The notes under the pieces are model-generated. The model made no database searches and was not told the DNA's origin. It was given only the letters and a program-made list of their open reading frames with translations. Below are positions 1 through 8,726 of a stretch of DNA of 41,371 nucleotides, piece after piece. Each line of letters starts with the position of its first letter. Position 1 is the stretch's first letter. The DNA comes from Sedimenticola sp. (GTDB taxonomy: Bacteria > Pseudomonadota > Gammaproteobacteria > Chromatiales > Chromatiaceae), in contig JALVEW010000043.1 in the NCBI GenBank assembly GCA_027030425.1, positions 1 through 41,371 on the forward strand, given 5' to 3'. The translations under genes and the position numbers were made by a program.

Positions 1-455
<455 letters not shown>

Positions 456-1322
456 CTATTCGATGTTCTGTACCTGTTCGCGCATCTGCTCGATGAGCAC
501 CTTCATTTCCACGGAAATGGCCGTGGTTTCGCTGTCCGCGGACTTGGAGCCCAGGGTATTGGCTTCCCGGTTCAGCTCCTGCATGAGGAAATCCAGGCGC
601 CTGCCCACGGGTTCGTCGCGCTTGAGCACGGCCCGCACCTCTTGAACATGGGTGGCCAGGCGATCCATTTCCTCATCCACGTCCAGACGCTGGGCCAGCA
701 GGGCCATTTCCTGCTCCAGGCGCTGTTCATCCAGGCTGTCGCAGACTTCCGCCAGGCGTGTACGCAGGCGCTCCCGCACCGCCTCGATGACCACCGGCAT
801 GCGCTGCCTGGCCCTGTCCACCTGCTTTTCCAGAAGTTCACAGCGGGATTCGATGAGCGCCGCCAGGCGGGCGCCTTCCCGTTCCCGGGTGGCCACCAGA
901 TCATCCAGGGTCTTTTCCAGGAGCGTCATGGCCTGTTCCTGCACCGGCGTCAGGTCTGCCGCCTTCGCCAGGGTAACCCCCGGCCAGGAGAGCAGCTGCA
1001 TGATATCAGGCTCTCTCAGCCGGGGCTGCTCAGCGCGTATCTTTTCCATGGCGCCGAACAGCTGCTCCAGCAAGGGCTGGTTGACCTGTATGGCTTCCAC
1101 GCCGGCGCCCGCGGCCCGGTAGCGCAGGCCGCACTCCACTTTTCCCCGCCCCAGCCGCCGGCCCACGGCTTCACGCACAGGGGCGTCCAGCTGGCGAAAA
1201 TCCTCCGGCAGGCGTGGCTGGATCTCCAGATAACGATGGTTCACCGAGCGCAGCTCCCACACCAGCTCCCCGCCATCGAAATTCAGGCTTCCCCGTGCAA
1301 AAGCGGTCATACTTCGTATCAT
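456..1322 (-). CDS. yicC: YicC family endoribonuclease
   Basis: YicC proteins are conserved bacterial proteins described as endoribonucleases acting on RNA in the cytoplasm. This one has 288 residues, the usual length. It starts MIRSMTAFARG and continues with WELRSVNHRYLEIQPRLPE, the standard N-terminal YicC signature. The C-terminal half has the conserved HVQEVRAVLKRDEPVGRRLDFLMQELNREANTLGSK region (DUF1732). The start is fixed by homology of the first residues to E. coli YicC. It reads away from the kinase gene at 1415, so the 92 bp between them must hold two divergent promoters. Confidence 0.95.
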   Translation of the reverse strand: MIRSMTAFARGSLNFDGGELVWELRSVNHRYLEIQPRLPEDFRQLDAPVREAVGRRLGRGKVECGLRYRAAGAGVEAIQVNQPLLEQLFGAMEKIRAEQPRLREPDIMQLLSWPGVTLAKAADLTPVQEQAMTLLEKTLDDLVATREREGARLAALIESRCELLEKQVDRARQRMPVVIEAVRERLRTRLAEVCDSLDEQRLEQEMALLAQRLDVDEEMDRLATHVQEVRAVLKRDEPVGRRLDFLMQELNREANTLGSKSADSETTAISVEMKVLIEQMREQVQNIE

Positions 1323-1341
1323 TGGTCACATACTCCGGCAA

Positions 1342-1370
1342 TTTCCTGCAAAACACATTTTCTTTATGAT
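1342..1370 (+). promoter_or_regulatory. Candidate promoter for the kinase-PP2C-rph unit
   Basis: A TATGAT hexamer at 1365-1370 matches five of six bases of the sigma70 -10 box and lies 45 bp before the kinase start. The position 17 bp upstream (TTTCCT) is a poor -35, so this rests mainly on the -10 and on the divergent gene layout. Confidence 0.3.
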
Positions 1371-1414
1371 ACTTTGCTTTACTCGGGAACGCCTCTACCT
1401 CAAGACTACCGGTC

Positions 1415-2311
1415 ATGCCATCGGAAAAACGCGAGCCGCTGCCTTCGGGCACCCGGCTGGACTATTACAAGGTACACAAGCTCATCGGCAGCGGTGGGTT
1501 CAGCCTCATATACCTTGGCGAAGAAGATGACACGCACGACGAGGTAGCCATCAAGGAATACATGCCAAAGAAGTTCGGCAGCCGAAACAAGGACGGCAAG
1601 CTGGTGTTCGTCAACGACGAGGCCAAGGACAAATTCTACCGCGGCCTGCGATTGTTCTTTCTCGAGGCCAAGGCCCTGGCCATGCTGCGCCACCCGAATA
1701 TCGTCAACGTGCGCAACTGTTTTCTGGCCAATGATACCGCCTACCTGGTCATGGACTACCAGCCGGGCAAGAACCTGGGACGCTACATCAAGCGGCGCAA
1801 GGGCGGGCTCAGCACCCGTTTTCTGATGACTGTATTCCCGCCCCTGCTGGATGCCCTGGAGCTGATCCACAACGCCCAGCATCTGCACCTGGACATCAAG
1901 CCCGGCAATATTCATATCCGGCCCGGCGGCAGACCCCTGCTGCTGGATTTCGGCGCTGTGTACCACCTGACCAGCGAAGGCAAGAAAAAGGCTCAAGTCA
2001 TCACCCCCGGTTTCTCGCCCATCGAGCAGTACAGAGGCATCAGCAAGGTAGGCCCCTGGACGGACATCTACGCCATCGGCGCCAGCATGCGCACCTGCAT
2101 AGAGGGCCGGCCACCCCCCACGGCCACCGAACGCCATGCCAAGGACACCATGGTGCCCGCGGTGGAAGCCTTCGGCAAGCACTACCCGCGGCATATCCTG
2201 GAAGCCATAGACCGCGCCATGGAAGTTGATCCGCAAAAGCGCATCCAGTCCGCCGCCCTGCTGCTCAAGGAACTCAACCGTGACCCCTCGAGGGCAAGGA
2301 AGGCGGGCTGA
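1415..2311 (+). CDS. Serine/threonine protein kinase (cytoplasmic, Hanks type)
   Basis: A 298-residue protein that is essentially one kinase domain. Visible motifs are a glycine loop (GSGGFS, about residue 26), VAIKEY with the ATP lysine (about residue 45), an alpha-C glutamate in FFLEAKAL, the catalytic loop HLDIKPGN (about residue 162, with Leu in place of Arg of HRD), DFGA (about 180), and an APE-like GFSPIEQY. No membrane segment or sensor domain is seen. It overlaps the next gene, a PP2C phosphatase, by one base (TGATG), so the two are translationally coupled and probably act as an opposing pair. Substrates are unknown. No type VI secretion genes are near, so a PpkA/PppA role is not supported. 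Confidence 0.9.
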   Translation: MPSEKREPLPSGTRLDYYKVHKLIGSGGFSLIYLGEEDDTHDEVAIKEYMPKKFGSRNKDGKLVFVNDEAKDKFYRGLRLFFLEAKALAMLRHPNIVNVRNCFLANDTAYLVMDYQPGKNLGRYIKRRKGGLSTRFLMTVFPPLLDALELIHNAQHLHLDIKPGNIHIRPGGRPLLLDFGAVYHLTSEGKKKAQVITPGFSPIEQYRGISKVGPWTDIYAIGASMRTCIEGRPPPTATERHAKDTMVPAVEAFGKHYPRHILEAIDRAMEVDPQKRIQSAALLLKELNRDPSRARKAG

Positions 2312-3117
2312 TGGAAAAGGCGCGCATTTCCCTGCAGGGAGACCGGCCCAACAACCAGGATCGCTGCGGCATCTTCTATAAAGAAGGCAGCTGCCTGATG
2401 GTGCTGGCGGACGGACTGGGAGGACATCCCAAGGGAGAGGTGGCGGCACAGATCGTGCTCAACGTATGCGAACAGCTGTTTGCCCGAACCCCGCTGCCCA
2501 TCACCGCACCCAGACTGTTTTTTCATCACTGCGTGGCCCGCGCCCATGAATTCATCAACCAGTACGGTCAAAGCCAGCGCCCGGCCATTGCCCCACGCTC
2601 CACCGTGGTCATGGCCCTGCTGCAGGAGGGGCAGTGCCACTGGAGCTATGCTGGCGACAGCCGCTTCTACCTGTTTCGCGACGGTCAGCTCTATCTCCAA
2701 TCGACGGACCACAGCGTCCCCCAGCGGGACAGCAATGGTATCCCGACATCCAACCGCGCCCTTACCCGCTGCGTGGGTGGTGTGCGCAGCGCGCCCATGC
2801 CGGCCACAGAGCCGCCGGTGCAACTGCGGCCCGATGATGTTCTCCTGCTCTGCTCCGATGGCCTGTGGGGACAGCTTCCCCAGCAGCAGCTGGTGGACAC
2901 GCTGTGCAACGTCTTTCCCCTGAGCAAGGCTCTGGCGATGCTAGGCGAGGCCGCCGAACGCAATGCCGCGAGCAGCAGCGACAACATCAGCGCGGTAAGC
3001 GTGCGCGTGGGTTACGGCGACTGCGGTGTGCATTCCATCGTCCCTTCCCAGGACGAGGAAAACGATCTGCTTTCCGCCATCGACCACCTCAACGAATTGA
3101 TAGAACAAAACCTTTAA
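2311..3117 (+). CDS. PP2C-family protein serine/threonine phosphatase
   Basis: A 268-residue metal-dependent phosphatase expected to reverse the action of the kinase encoded just upstream. Family motifs are NNQDRCG (about residue 15), the metal-binding [12 protein letters not shown] (about residue 31), [15 protein letters not shown] (about 112), LLCSDGLWG (about 171) and [10 protein letters not shown] (about 226). It lacks signal and membrane segments, so it should be cytoplasmic. The start codon overlaps the kinase stop. rph follows after 47 bp on the same strand and may be cotranscribed. Confidence 0.9.
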   Translation: MEKARISLQGDRPNNQDRCGIFYKEGSCLMVLADGLGGHPKGEVAAQIVLNVCEQLFARTPLPITAPRLFFHHCVARAHEFINQYGQSQRPAIAPRSTVVMALLQEGQCHWSYAGDSRFYLFRDGQLYLQSTDHSVPQRDSNGIPTSNRALTRCVGGVRSAPMPATEPPVQLRPDDVLLLCSDGLWGQLPQQQLVDTLCNVFPLSKALAMLGEAAERNAASSSDNISAVSVRVGYGDCGVHSIVPSQDEENDLLSAIDHLNELIEQNL

Positions 3118-3164
3118 GAGAAAGTAGAATCCCGTCCATCCGCAACGACTCCAGAGGAATCCCC

Positions 3165-3890
3165 ATGAGACCCAGTGGCCGCGCCAATGACGAAATGCGC
3201 CCCGTCAGCTTCATCACAGACTTCACCAAGCATGCCGAGGGCTCGGTCCTGGTGAGCTTCGGTGATACGCGGGTTATCTGTACCGCAACCGTGGAAGAAC
3301 GCATCCCCCGCTGGATGGACAGGGGACAAGGCGGCTGGGTGACAGCGGAGTACGGTATGCTGCCCCGTTCCACCAACAGCCGCATGGGCAGGGAAGCCGC
3401 GCGAGGCAGGCAAGGCGGGCGCACCATGGAAATCCAGCGCCTCATCGGACGCTCCCTGCGTGCCGCTCTGGATCTGAAGAAGCTCGGGGAACACACCATC
3501 ACCCTGGATTGCGATGTCATCCAGGCCGATGGCGGCACCCGTACGGCATCCATTTCCGGGGGCTTTGTTGCCATGGCCATGGCGCTGAACGGCCTGGTGA
3601 AGAGCGGACGGCTGCCGGAGAATCCTATCCTGCATCACGTCGCCTCCGTCTCCGTGGGCATATTCAACGGCACGCCGGTGCTGGACCTGGATTACGCTGA
3701 GGATTCCAGTGCGGAAACGGACATGAACGTGGTGATGAATGATGCCGGGGGATTCATCGAGGTGCAGGGCACCGCGGAAGGCGCCTTGTTCGACCGGGAA
3801 GAAATGAACCAGATGCTGGATCTTGCCACCCTGGGTATTCAGGAAATCATTTCAGAACAGCACAAGGCGCTGGCGGTATCACCCAGCTGA
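3165..3890 (+). CDS. rph: Ribonuclease PH
   Basis: RNase PH is a phosphate-dependent 3'-5' exonuclease that trims tRNA 3' ends and forms a hexameric ring. This protein has 241 residues. It starts [14 protein letters not shown] and carries [32 protein letters not shown] and [16 protein letters not shown], characteristic of the family. The ATG at 3165 follows an AGAGGA ribosome site; the longer upstream reading frame overlaps the phosphatase and is not needed. Its stop lies one base from the stop of the convergent DUF3379 gene, so there is no room for a terminator between them. Confidence 0.98.
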   Translation: MRPSGRANDEMRPVSFITDFTKHAEGSVLVSFGDTRVICTATVEERIPRWMDRGQGGWVTAEYGMLPRSTNSRMGREAARGRQGGRTMEIQRLIGRSLRAALDLKKLGEHTITLDCDVIQADGGTRTASISGGFVAMAMALNGLVKSGRLPENPILHHVASVSVGIFNGTPVLDLDYAEDSSAETDMNVVMNDAGGFIEVQGTAEGALFDREEMNQMLDLATLGIQEIISEQHKALAVSPS

Positions 3891-3891
3891 G

Positions 3892-4587
3892 TCAGGGCCG
3901 CCCCTTCCAGCGCACACTCCGTTCCATCAGCCGGGCAATGGCCACGGTGTCTTCTCCTGCTTCCGCCAGCACCGCCATGCTGCCCCATTGTTCGGGAAGC
4001 AGCGTGCCAGACCAGCGCGGGGAGCGAAGCTGACGCCGCTCATCCACGTATTCGCCGGGCATGAGCAATACGGTTACCGCGCCCTCGGATCCCCTGAGCA
4101 CCATATGCAGCCCTTTTCCCTTGCGTATCCAGCAGGGCGCCGCCGCGGTGATGCCTTCCACCAAGGACCGGAACTCGAACCCCAGGGAAGCGAAAACGGC
4201 AACCACGGACATGTCATCCAGCAACCGGGTTTCCCGCAGGGGCCCCGGTTCCCTTTCCACATGATGCAACACCAGCTCCGCAAGACTGTCCTGGGACAGC
4301 ATATGCCGCGCCAGGCTGTATCCACCCACACTGCCAAGCAGCAGTAGAACCAGGGACGCAGCTTTCACCCATGCCCTCTGCCACAATCTGCGACGAAGGG
4401 GGGGCAAGTCAACCTTCCGCACAGGGCTGCCAGGCTGCAGGATCACCCTGCGCAGCGCGTGCTCGAATGCCTGGACCTTTTCCCATTCGGTCCTGCACGA
4501 TGAACACTGTTCCTTGTGCTGCAGGAACTCGGCATCACTGCATGAAGGATCCTGCAGCAGGGATTTCCGAAAATGTTCACAGTTCAT
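3892..4587 (-). CDS. DUF3379-type membrane protein with zinc anti-sigma-like N terminus
   Basis: A 231-residue single-pass membrane protein. The N-terminal 40 residues contain an H-x3-C-x2-C cluster (HKEQCSSC near residue 25), the arrangement of zinc anti-sigma factors. A hydrophobic helix (AASLVLLLLGSVGGYSLA) lies near residues 76-93. The rest, presumably periplasmic, matches my recollection of DUF3379. In many proteobacteria such genes follow an ECF sigma factor, but no sigma gene is adjacent here. It is divergent from the bufferin-like gene and abuts rph tail to tail. Function is inferred from architecture only. Confidence 0.75.
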   Translation of the reverse strand: MNCEHFRKSLLQDPSCSDAEFLQHKEQCSSCRTEWEKVQAFEHALRRVILQPGSPVRKVDLPPLRRRLWQRAWVKAASLVLLLLGSVGGYSLARHMLSQDSLAELVLHHVEREPGPLRETRLLDDMSVVAVFASLGFEFRSLVEGITAAAPCWIRKGKGLHMVLRGSEGAVTVLLMPGEYVDERRQLRSPRWSGTLLPEQWGSMAVLAEAGEDTVAIARLMERSVRWKGRP

Positions 4588-4799
4588 GACTTGGTATCCC
4601 GTTCAGGCGCAGGTCTGTCCCGCGGTGAGGGACGATATATTACCGTCCTGTATGCAAGACCCGAACAAACCCCTTTCTATTTCCGCCATTTATTTGCTCT
4701 GAAGAAAGAAAACGCTTGTCCACCGGGTCATACTAACCAAGCCGGGCAGTAGCCGGCGGAAAAAACATGCGTTACCACAAACCAACAAGGAGATCCTTC

Positions 4800-5048
4800 A
4801 TGAAAAAGTCAATCATTCCGGGCGCCGTCACCATTGCCATGCTGTCCCTGGGCATCAGCGGCGCCGCCTTGGCCGGCAAGCCTGGCTTCGAAAAATGCAT
4901 GGGCATCGTCAAGGCCGGCAAGAACGATTGTGGCACTTCCGGCCACGCCTGCGCGGGCCAGTCCACCAAAGACAACGCGCCTGACGAGTGGATCTACGTC
5001 CCCAAGGGCACCTGCGAAAAGATTGCCGGCGGTAAGGTGAAAAAATAA
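4800..5048 (+). CDS. Bufferin-like secreted peptide precursor (DUF2282, BufA1 type)
   Basis: An 82-residue protein with a Sec signal peptide (about residues 1-25, ending AALAG) and a short mature part with four cysteines (C33, C44, C51, C72). The spacing and the motifs [16 protein letters not shown] and [12 protein letters not shown] match the DUF2282 family. In described systems these peptides are modified on cysteine by an MNIO (DUF692) enzyme and bind copper in the periplasm. The ATG at 4800 has a clear AAGGAG site; an upstream in-frame ATG at 4767 lacks one and would mask the signal peptide. DoxX follows on the same strand, but the usual DUF692 and DUF2063 genes are missing, so the modification state is uncertain. 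Confidence 0.85.
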   Translation: MKKSIIPGAVTIAMLSLGISGAALAGKPGFEKCMGIVKAGKNDCGTSGHACAGQSTKDNAPDEWIYVPKGTCEKIAGGKVKK

Positions 5049-5092
5049 CAGGCTGTTGAAAAAATCCATGGAAGGACTTTTTCAACAGCCTG
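5049..5092. repeat. Perfect 15-bp inverted repeat between the bufferin-like and DoxX genes
   Basis: Arms CAGGCTGTTGAAAAA (5049-5063) and TTTTTCAACAGCCTG (5078-5092) are perfectly complementary and begin immediately after the stop codon of the peptide gene. The structure could terminate or attenuate transcription so that the small peptide is made in excess over DoxX. The arm sequence resembles a dispersed repeat I recall from other proteobacteria, so a small mobile palindrome is the alternative. Confidence 0.7.
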
Positions 5093-5198
5093 ATAAGAAA
5101 CTCCCGGCTTTCGCCGGCAACAAGCCTCTGGCCAGACCTGGACGCAAGCTTCCGGTTCAAGACCTGGCAGAAGGCACCAACACCAACGAGGAACACTC

Positions 5199-5657
5199 AT
5201 GAGCCTGTTACAGACGCTCGTCAAACCCTACAGCGCAACGGCGCGTCTGCTCGACGCCATTTCACCTCTTTTCGATCTCGCGGTGCGCCTGTGGGTGGCT
5301 TGGGCTTTCTTCAAGTCCGGCCTGGTGAAAATCCAGAGCTGGGACAGCACCCTGATACTGTTCGAGTATGAATACGATGTCCCCCTGCTCAGCCCGCAAC
5401 TGGCCGCCTGGACGGGAACCGCCGCTGAACTGGGCCTGCCGGTGCTGGTGGCCTTGGGCATCGCCAGCCGCTTCTCTGCCCTGGCCCTGTTCCTTTTCAA
5501 CGCCGTTGCCGTCTACGCCTACAGCAGCTTTCTGTTCAGCGGCGAAGGGGCTGCCGGCCTGCAGCAGCACATCCTGTGGGGGAGCTTGCTGCTCATCACC
5601 GTGTTTCACGGTCCCGGTAAGCTGTCAGTCGATCACCTGTTATGCAAAAGGTGCTGA
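5199..5657 (+). CDS. DoxX family inner-membrane protein
   Basis: A 152-residue hydrophobic protein with about four membrane helices and the DoxX signature LAVRLWVAWAFFKSGLVKIQSWDSTLILFEYEYDVPLLSP near residues 27-67. DoxX-type proteins are quinone-linked or redox-associated membrane proteins, and one is the usual fourth gene of bufferin operons (BufD). It follows the DUF2282 gene by 150 bp that contain the 15-bp palindrome, with a GAGGAA ribosome site before the ATG. Biochemical function is not established; the context suggests copper or oxidative stress. It ends just before a family A repeat. Confidence 0.85.
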   Translation: MSLLQTLVKPYSATARLLDAISPLFDLAVRLWVAWAFFKSGLVKIQSWDSTLILFEYEYDVPLLSPQLAAWTGTAAELGLPVLVALGIASRFSALALFLFNAVAVYAYSSFLFSGEGAAGLQQHILWGSLLLITVFHGPGKLSVDHLLCKRC

Positions 5658-5663
5658 ACCACA

Positions 5664-5731
5664 GGGGTCGGAGTCAAATCATCCAAAGCCATGGAATAAA
5701 CGAAACATTATCGTGATTTGACTCCGACCCC
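5664..5731. repeat. Family A palindromic element, short form, copy 1
   Basis: Bounded by GGGGTCGGAGTCAAAT (5664-5679) and its exact reverse complement (5716-5731), with 36 bp between. The core resembles the other short copy at 30515. It fills the gap between the convergent DoxX and DsbA-like genes, where it may act as a two-way terminator. Confidence 0.85.
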
Positions 5732-5737
5732 TTATCC

Positions 5738-6481
5738 TCATTTTGCCGCTCTCGCCTTGTCCACGTAGCGCTTCATCTGCCGCCCGTCGATGGCACCGGG
5801 AATCAGTTCATCGCCAATGACGAAAGCCGGGGTGCCGCTGATACCCAAGCGCTGCGCCCAGATATTGCTGCGATTCAGTTCTTCCGTTACCTCGGCGGAG
5901 TCCATGTCTTTCTTCAGCCGATCGATATCCAGGCCCACTTTCTTCGCTGCCGCAATGACGCCTTCAGGTGACAGGCGGCTTTCCTTGCTCATCATCTGGG
6001 CGTGAAAGGCTTCATATTTTCCCTGCTTCTGGGCCGCCAGGGCGGCCTTGGCCGCATACTCGGAATTTGGACCCAGCACCGGCAGCTCCTTCATCACCAC
6101 CTTGATATTGCCGTCCTCCCTGACCAGCTTGCGCATGCCGGGAAACACGGATTTGCAATAAGGGCAGTTGTAGTCAAAGAACTCCACCACGGTTACGTCG
6201 CCCCGGGGATTTCCCCAGACCGGCGAACTGGTGTCTTTCACCTCCGCCATGAGTTCCTGAATGGCCTCCCTGGTCATGGCGGCTTCCGCGGCTTCCTGCT
6301 TGCTGCGCCAGGCCTGGATGGCCTCGATGACCACCTCGGGGTTCTCCTTGAGGTAGCTACCGATGAGCGCTTTCACTTCGTCCTGCTGTTCAGGACTCAA
6401 TGCGGTTCCTGCCATGGCGCCACCCGACAGGCCCAGGGCGGAAGCCAACCCCAGGGCGGCGATGATGTTGGTTTTGTTCAT
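5738..6481 (-). CDS. DsbA-family periplasmic thiol oxidoreductase
   Basis: A 247-residue secreted protein with a signal peptide to about residue 25 and a thioredoxin fold with active site CPYC (C106-C109) in FFDYNCPYCKSVFPGM. The cis-proline loop is SGTPAFVIG near residue 215. The N-terminal extension rich in charged helix (residues 28-85) recalls trimeric ScsC/Com1-like disulfide isomerases rather than classical DsbA. It is last in a four-gene operon; its ATG overlaps the GMC stop by four bases (ATGA). It likely handles disulfides in the exported partners encoded upstream. Isomerase versus oxidase cannot be decided here. Confidence 0.9.
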   Translation of the reverse strand: MNKTNIIAALGLASALGLSGGAMAGTALSPEQQDEVKALIGSYLKENPEVVIEAIQAWRSKQEAAEAAMTREAIQELMAEVKDTSSPVWGNPRGDVTVVEFFDYNCPYCKSVFPGMRKLVREDGNIKVVMKELPVLGPNSEYAAKAALAAQKQGKYEAFHAQMMSKESRLSPEGVIAAAKKVGLDIDRLKKDMDSAEVTEELNRSNIWAQRLGISGTPAFVIGDELIPGAIDGRQMKRYVDKARAAK

Positions 6482-8178
6482 GTGTGCTTTCTCCTGTTTC
6501 CTCCAAGGCGTTCAACCAGGCGGTCGGCCACCCGGAAGGCATTGGCGTATATCGTCCAGGTATAGGGGACAGAACCACCGGTGGGCATGAAACTGCCATC
6601 GGTGACGTAAAGATTGTCCAGCTCATGGGCTCGGCAGTCGGCGTCCAGCACCGAGGTGGCGGCATCATTGCCAAAACGGCAGGTGCCCGCCAGCAGGTTG
6701 GTGGGCGGCGCGCCGGAAGCGAAGGATATCACTTCCTCGGCGCCGATGGCCTTGAGCATTTCCGCGCCCTTGGCCGCCAGGTACCAGCCCACCTGCAGGT
6801 TGCGCACATGGAAGCCCGCGCGCACCCGGCCCAGGGGCATGCCCCACTTGTCCTTGCGCGATGCATCCAGGGTAACGAAGCTGTCATCCACGGACAGCCA
6901 GTCGCAAAAGGCTTCTATCTTCAGGGACAGCCCATCACGAAACTGCTGTTCCAGGATGCGCTTCAGGGGCTTGCCCCAGTTGAGTCGGCCGTCACCTTCC
7001 AGCTGGCGCTGGGCGCGCAGCACGGGGCTGGGGTGAACGTGCACGAAATCGATGGTGCCGCCTTTTTGCCGGGGACCAAAAGCCTTGTCATCGATGATGT
7101 ACCAATCCTGCAGGGCGCGATTGATGAACAGCCCCGTCTGCGCCAGCCTGCCGGCCTGGTCCTTGCTGAACTTGCTGTACATGAGGCGTCCGGAGCCCGC
7201 CCCACCGCCGGCGAACAGCAGGTTTTTCCCCACCAGGCCGTTGCCGTTGGCCAGCCCCCGGGGGAACTTCGGCCCCGTGGAGCGCAGCAGCAGCTTGGCG
7301 GTTTCGATGGCCTGGCAGGCCACCACATAGATGCGTGCATCCACCTGTTTGGTCCGGCCCTGGCGGTCGAAATATTCAACGGCGGTGATTCTGCCCCTGG
7401 CATCCGTAAGAATGCGCTTCACCAGGGCATGAGGGCGCACTTCGCAGCGGCCGGTTTTCACGGCCTTTTCCAGCAGGGCCACGCGGGCGCTGCCCTTGGC
7501 GGCGGTGGAACAACCCGTGCTGCCGCAGTAGCCGCCATTGTAGGCGCAGCTGTTCCTGCCGGGGATGGGGCGCGAAAGAATAGCGCGCGGTGTGGGAAAG
7601 GGGTGCCAGCCCAGCTTCTTCCCCGCTTCGTCCAGCATGGATGCCACGGGATGCTCCCGTAACGGCGGCTGGGGATAATCGGGGGTGCTGCGCGGCTCGG
7701 CATGGGGATGGTCAACCACCCGGCCTGACACCCCCACCTCGGCTTCCACGCGGGCGTAATAGGGCTCCAGATCCTCGTAGGAAATGGGCCAGTCCGCCAC
7801 ATTGGCGCCTTCGATGGGGCCAAACTCGGACAGCAGACGGAAATCCACGGGCTTGAGACGGTGGAAATAACCGCTCATGAAGTTGCTGGCGCCACCCACG
7901 CAGTTGCCGTTCCAGAAATTCCAGCGGCTGTTGGCGGTACTCTGGGCAATCCAGCCGCCGTCATCGTCCTCCAGTTCGATGATATGAGGCTCGTCACGGC
8001 GGTCCGGCTTATACACATCCCGCAGGCAGCAGGCCATCTCGTCCTTGTAGAAATCATCCGTGTGCAGCCAGGGGCCGCGTTCCAGCACCAGCACCGAATA
8101 CCCGGCCCGGGCCAGGGTCAGGGCCACGGGAGAGCCACCGGCACCGCTGCCAATGACGCATACGTCATAGTCACTCAC
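6478..8178 (-). CDS. GMC-family FAD oxidoreductase (gluconate dehydrogenase-like large subunit)
   Basis: A 566-residue flavoprotein. The N terminus holds the FAD dinucleotide fold VCVIGSGAGGSPVALTLARAG (residues 7-27) followed by VLERG. The C-terminal domain closes with LYVTDGSFMPTGGSVPYTWTIYANAFRVAD, typical of GMC dehydrogenases. It has no signal peptide; the subunit encoded just upstream has a twin-arginine signal and probably carries it out of the cell. The start is GTG at 8178, overlapping the upstream stop by four bases. Likely it oxidises a sugar, alcohol or sugar acid and passes electrons on, but no cytochrome subunit is encoded here, so the acceptor and substrate are unknown. Confidence 0.9.
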   Translation of the reverse strand: MSDYDVCVIGSGAGGSPVALTLARAGYSVLVLERGPWLHTDDFYKDEMACCLRDVYKPDRRDEPHIIELEDDDGGWIAQSTANSRWNFWNGNCVGGASNFMSGYFHRLKPVDFRLLSEFGPIEGANVADWPISYEDLEPYYARVEAEVGVSGRVVDHPHAEPRSTPDYPQPPLREHPVASMLDEAGKKLGWHPFPTPRAILSRPIPGRNSCAYNGGYCGSTGCSTAAKGSARVALLEKAVKTGRCEVRPHALVKRILTDARGRITAVEYFDRQGRTKQVDARIYVVACQAIETAKLLLRSTGPKFPRGLANGNGLVGKNLLFAGGGAGSGRLMYSKFSKDQAGRLAQTGLFINRALQDWYIIDDKAFGPRQKGGTIDFVHVHPSPVLRAQRQLEGDGRLNWGKPLKRILEQQFRDGLSLKIEAFCDWLSVDDSFVTLDASRKDKWGMPLGRVRAGFHVRNLQVGWYLAAKGAEMLKAIGAEEVISFASGAPPTNLLAGTCRFGNDAATSVLDADCRAHELDNLYVTDGSFMPTGGSVPYTWTIYANAFRVADRLVERLGGNRRKHT

Positions 8179-8726
8179 AGGAGGAAGTATCTCTTGTCAG
8201 AAGGGGGACGCTTGTAGCCGGGTCGGTGGCCCAGCCATTTCCAGCCGACCTGCCCTGGATTTCCGCCATACACTGGATCGGTGAGCAGGGCTTCCATGAT
8301 GTAGTTCAGCAGCTCCCGCAGCCAGTCATGGCCGCCCGCCCGGGCCTCATAACGGCGCAACAGGGCTTCCCGCTCCATCCGAGACAGAGTATGGAAAGCC
8401 GCTTTATGCACTTTCAGGCTCAACGCCTCCAGTTCATCCGCACCCTCGCGGAAAAAGCGCCTTTGCCGATCATCCACAGACGGATCGGACAACACCCATT
8501 GCAGCCAGGCCGTGGCATTGACGTCCCTTGCTCCCGGTGCGTTGTTCTCCGAAGGTAGCAGGTGATCCTGCACCGCGGCAATCAACGCCCACTGGCGGGC
8601 GATCAGGCCCGTGGCCTCCAGGCGTATGGCGGAAAAATCCGGCATCCAGGCAGCGCTGCTGACCAGACCGCTGCCACCCAGCAGCAAGCCTCCCGCCCCC
8701 CAGCGCAGGAAATGGCGGCGCTTCAC
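8175..8726 (-). CDS. Gluconate 2-dehydrogenase subunit 3-like protein (Tat signal)
   Basis: A 183-residue small subunit partner of the GMC flavoprotein. The N terminus MKRRHFLRWGAGGLLLGGSG is a twin-arginine signal. The rest fits the gluconate 2-dehydrogenase subunit 3 family, with the late NYIMEALLTDPVYGGNPGQVGWKWLGHRPG stretch being characteristic. It is presumed to act as export escort for the signal-less GMC subunit and to sit in the periplasm. The start codon is GTG, overlapping the thioredoxin-like gene by four bases, and its stop overlaps the GMC start by three. Confidence 0.87.
   Translation of the reverse strand: MKRRHFLRWGAGGLLLGGSGLVSSAAWMPDFSAIRLEATGLIARQWALIAAVQDHLLPSENNAPGARDVNATAWLQWVLSDPSVDDRQRRFFREGADELEALSLKVHKAAFHTLSRMEREALLRRYEARAGGHDWLRELLNYIMEALLTDPVYGGNPGQVGWKWLGHRPGYKRPPSDKRYFLL

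Noticed and set aside
642-1547. Long open frames opposite yicC, nadE, soxB, thiO and other genes
   Set aside because: They are antisense shadows of well-supported genes with no domain similarity.
1415-3117. Kinase-phosphatase pair as part of a type VI secretion system
   Set aside because: No secretion genes are present; the neighbours are housekeeping RNA genes.
4740-4799. ECF-type promoter (TAACC followed by a CGGA-like box) before the bufferin-like gene
   Set aside because: The spacing did not fit the motif I know, so I could not support it.
5093-5198. Remnant of a DUF692 or DUF2063 gene between the bufferin-like gene and DoxX
   Set aside because: The roughly 100 bp show no recognisable piece of either family in any frame; only a small CCGGC/GCCGG hairpin is seen.
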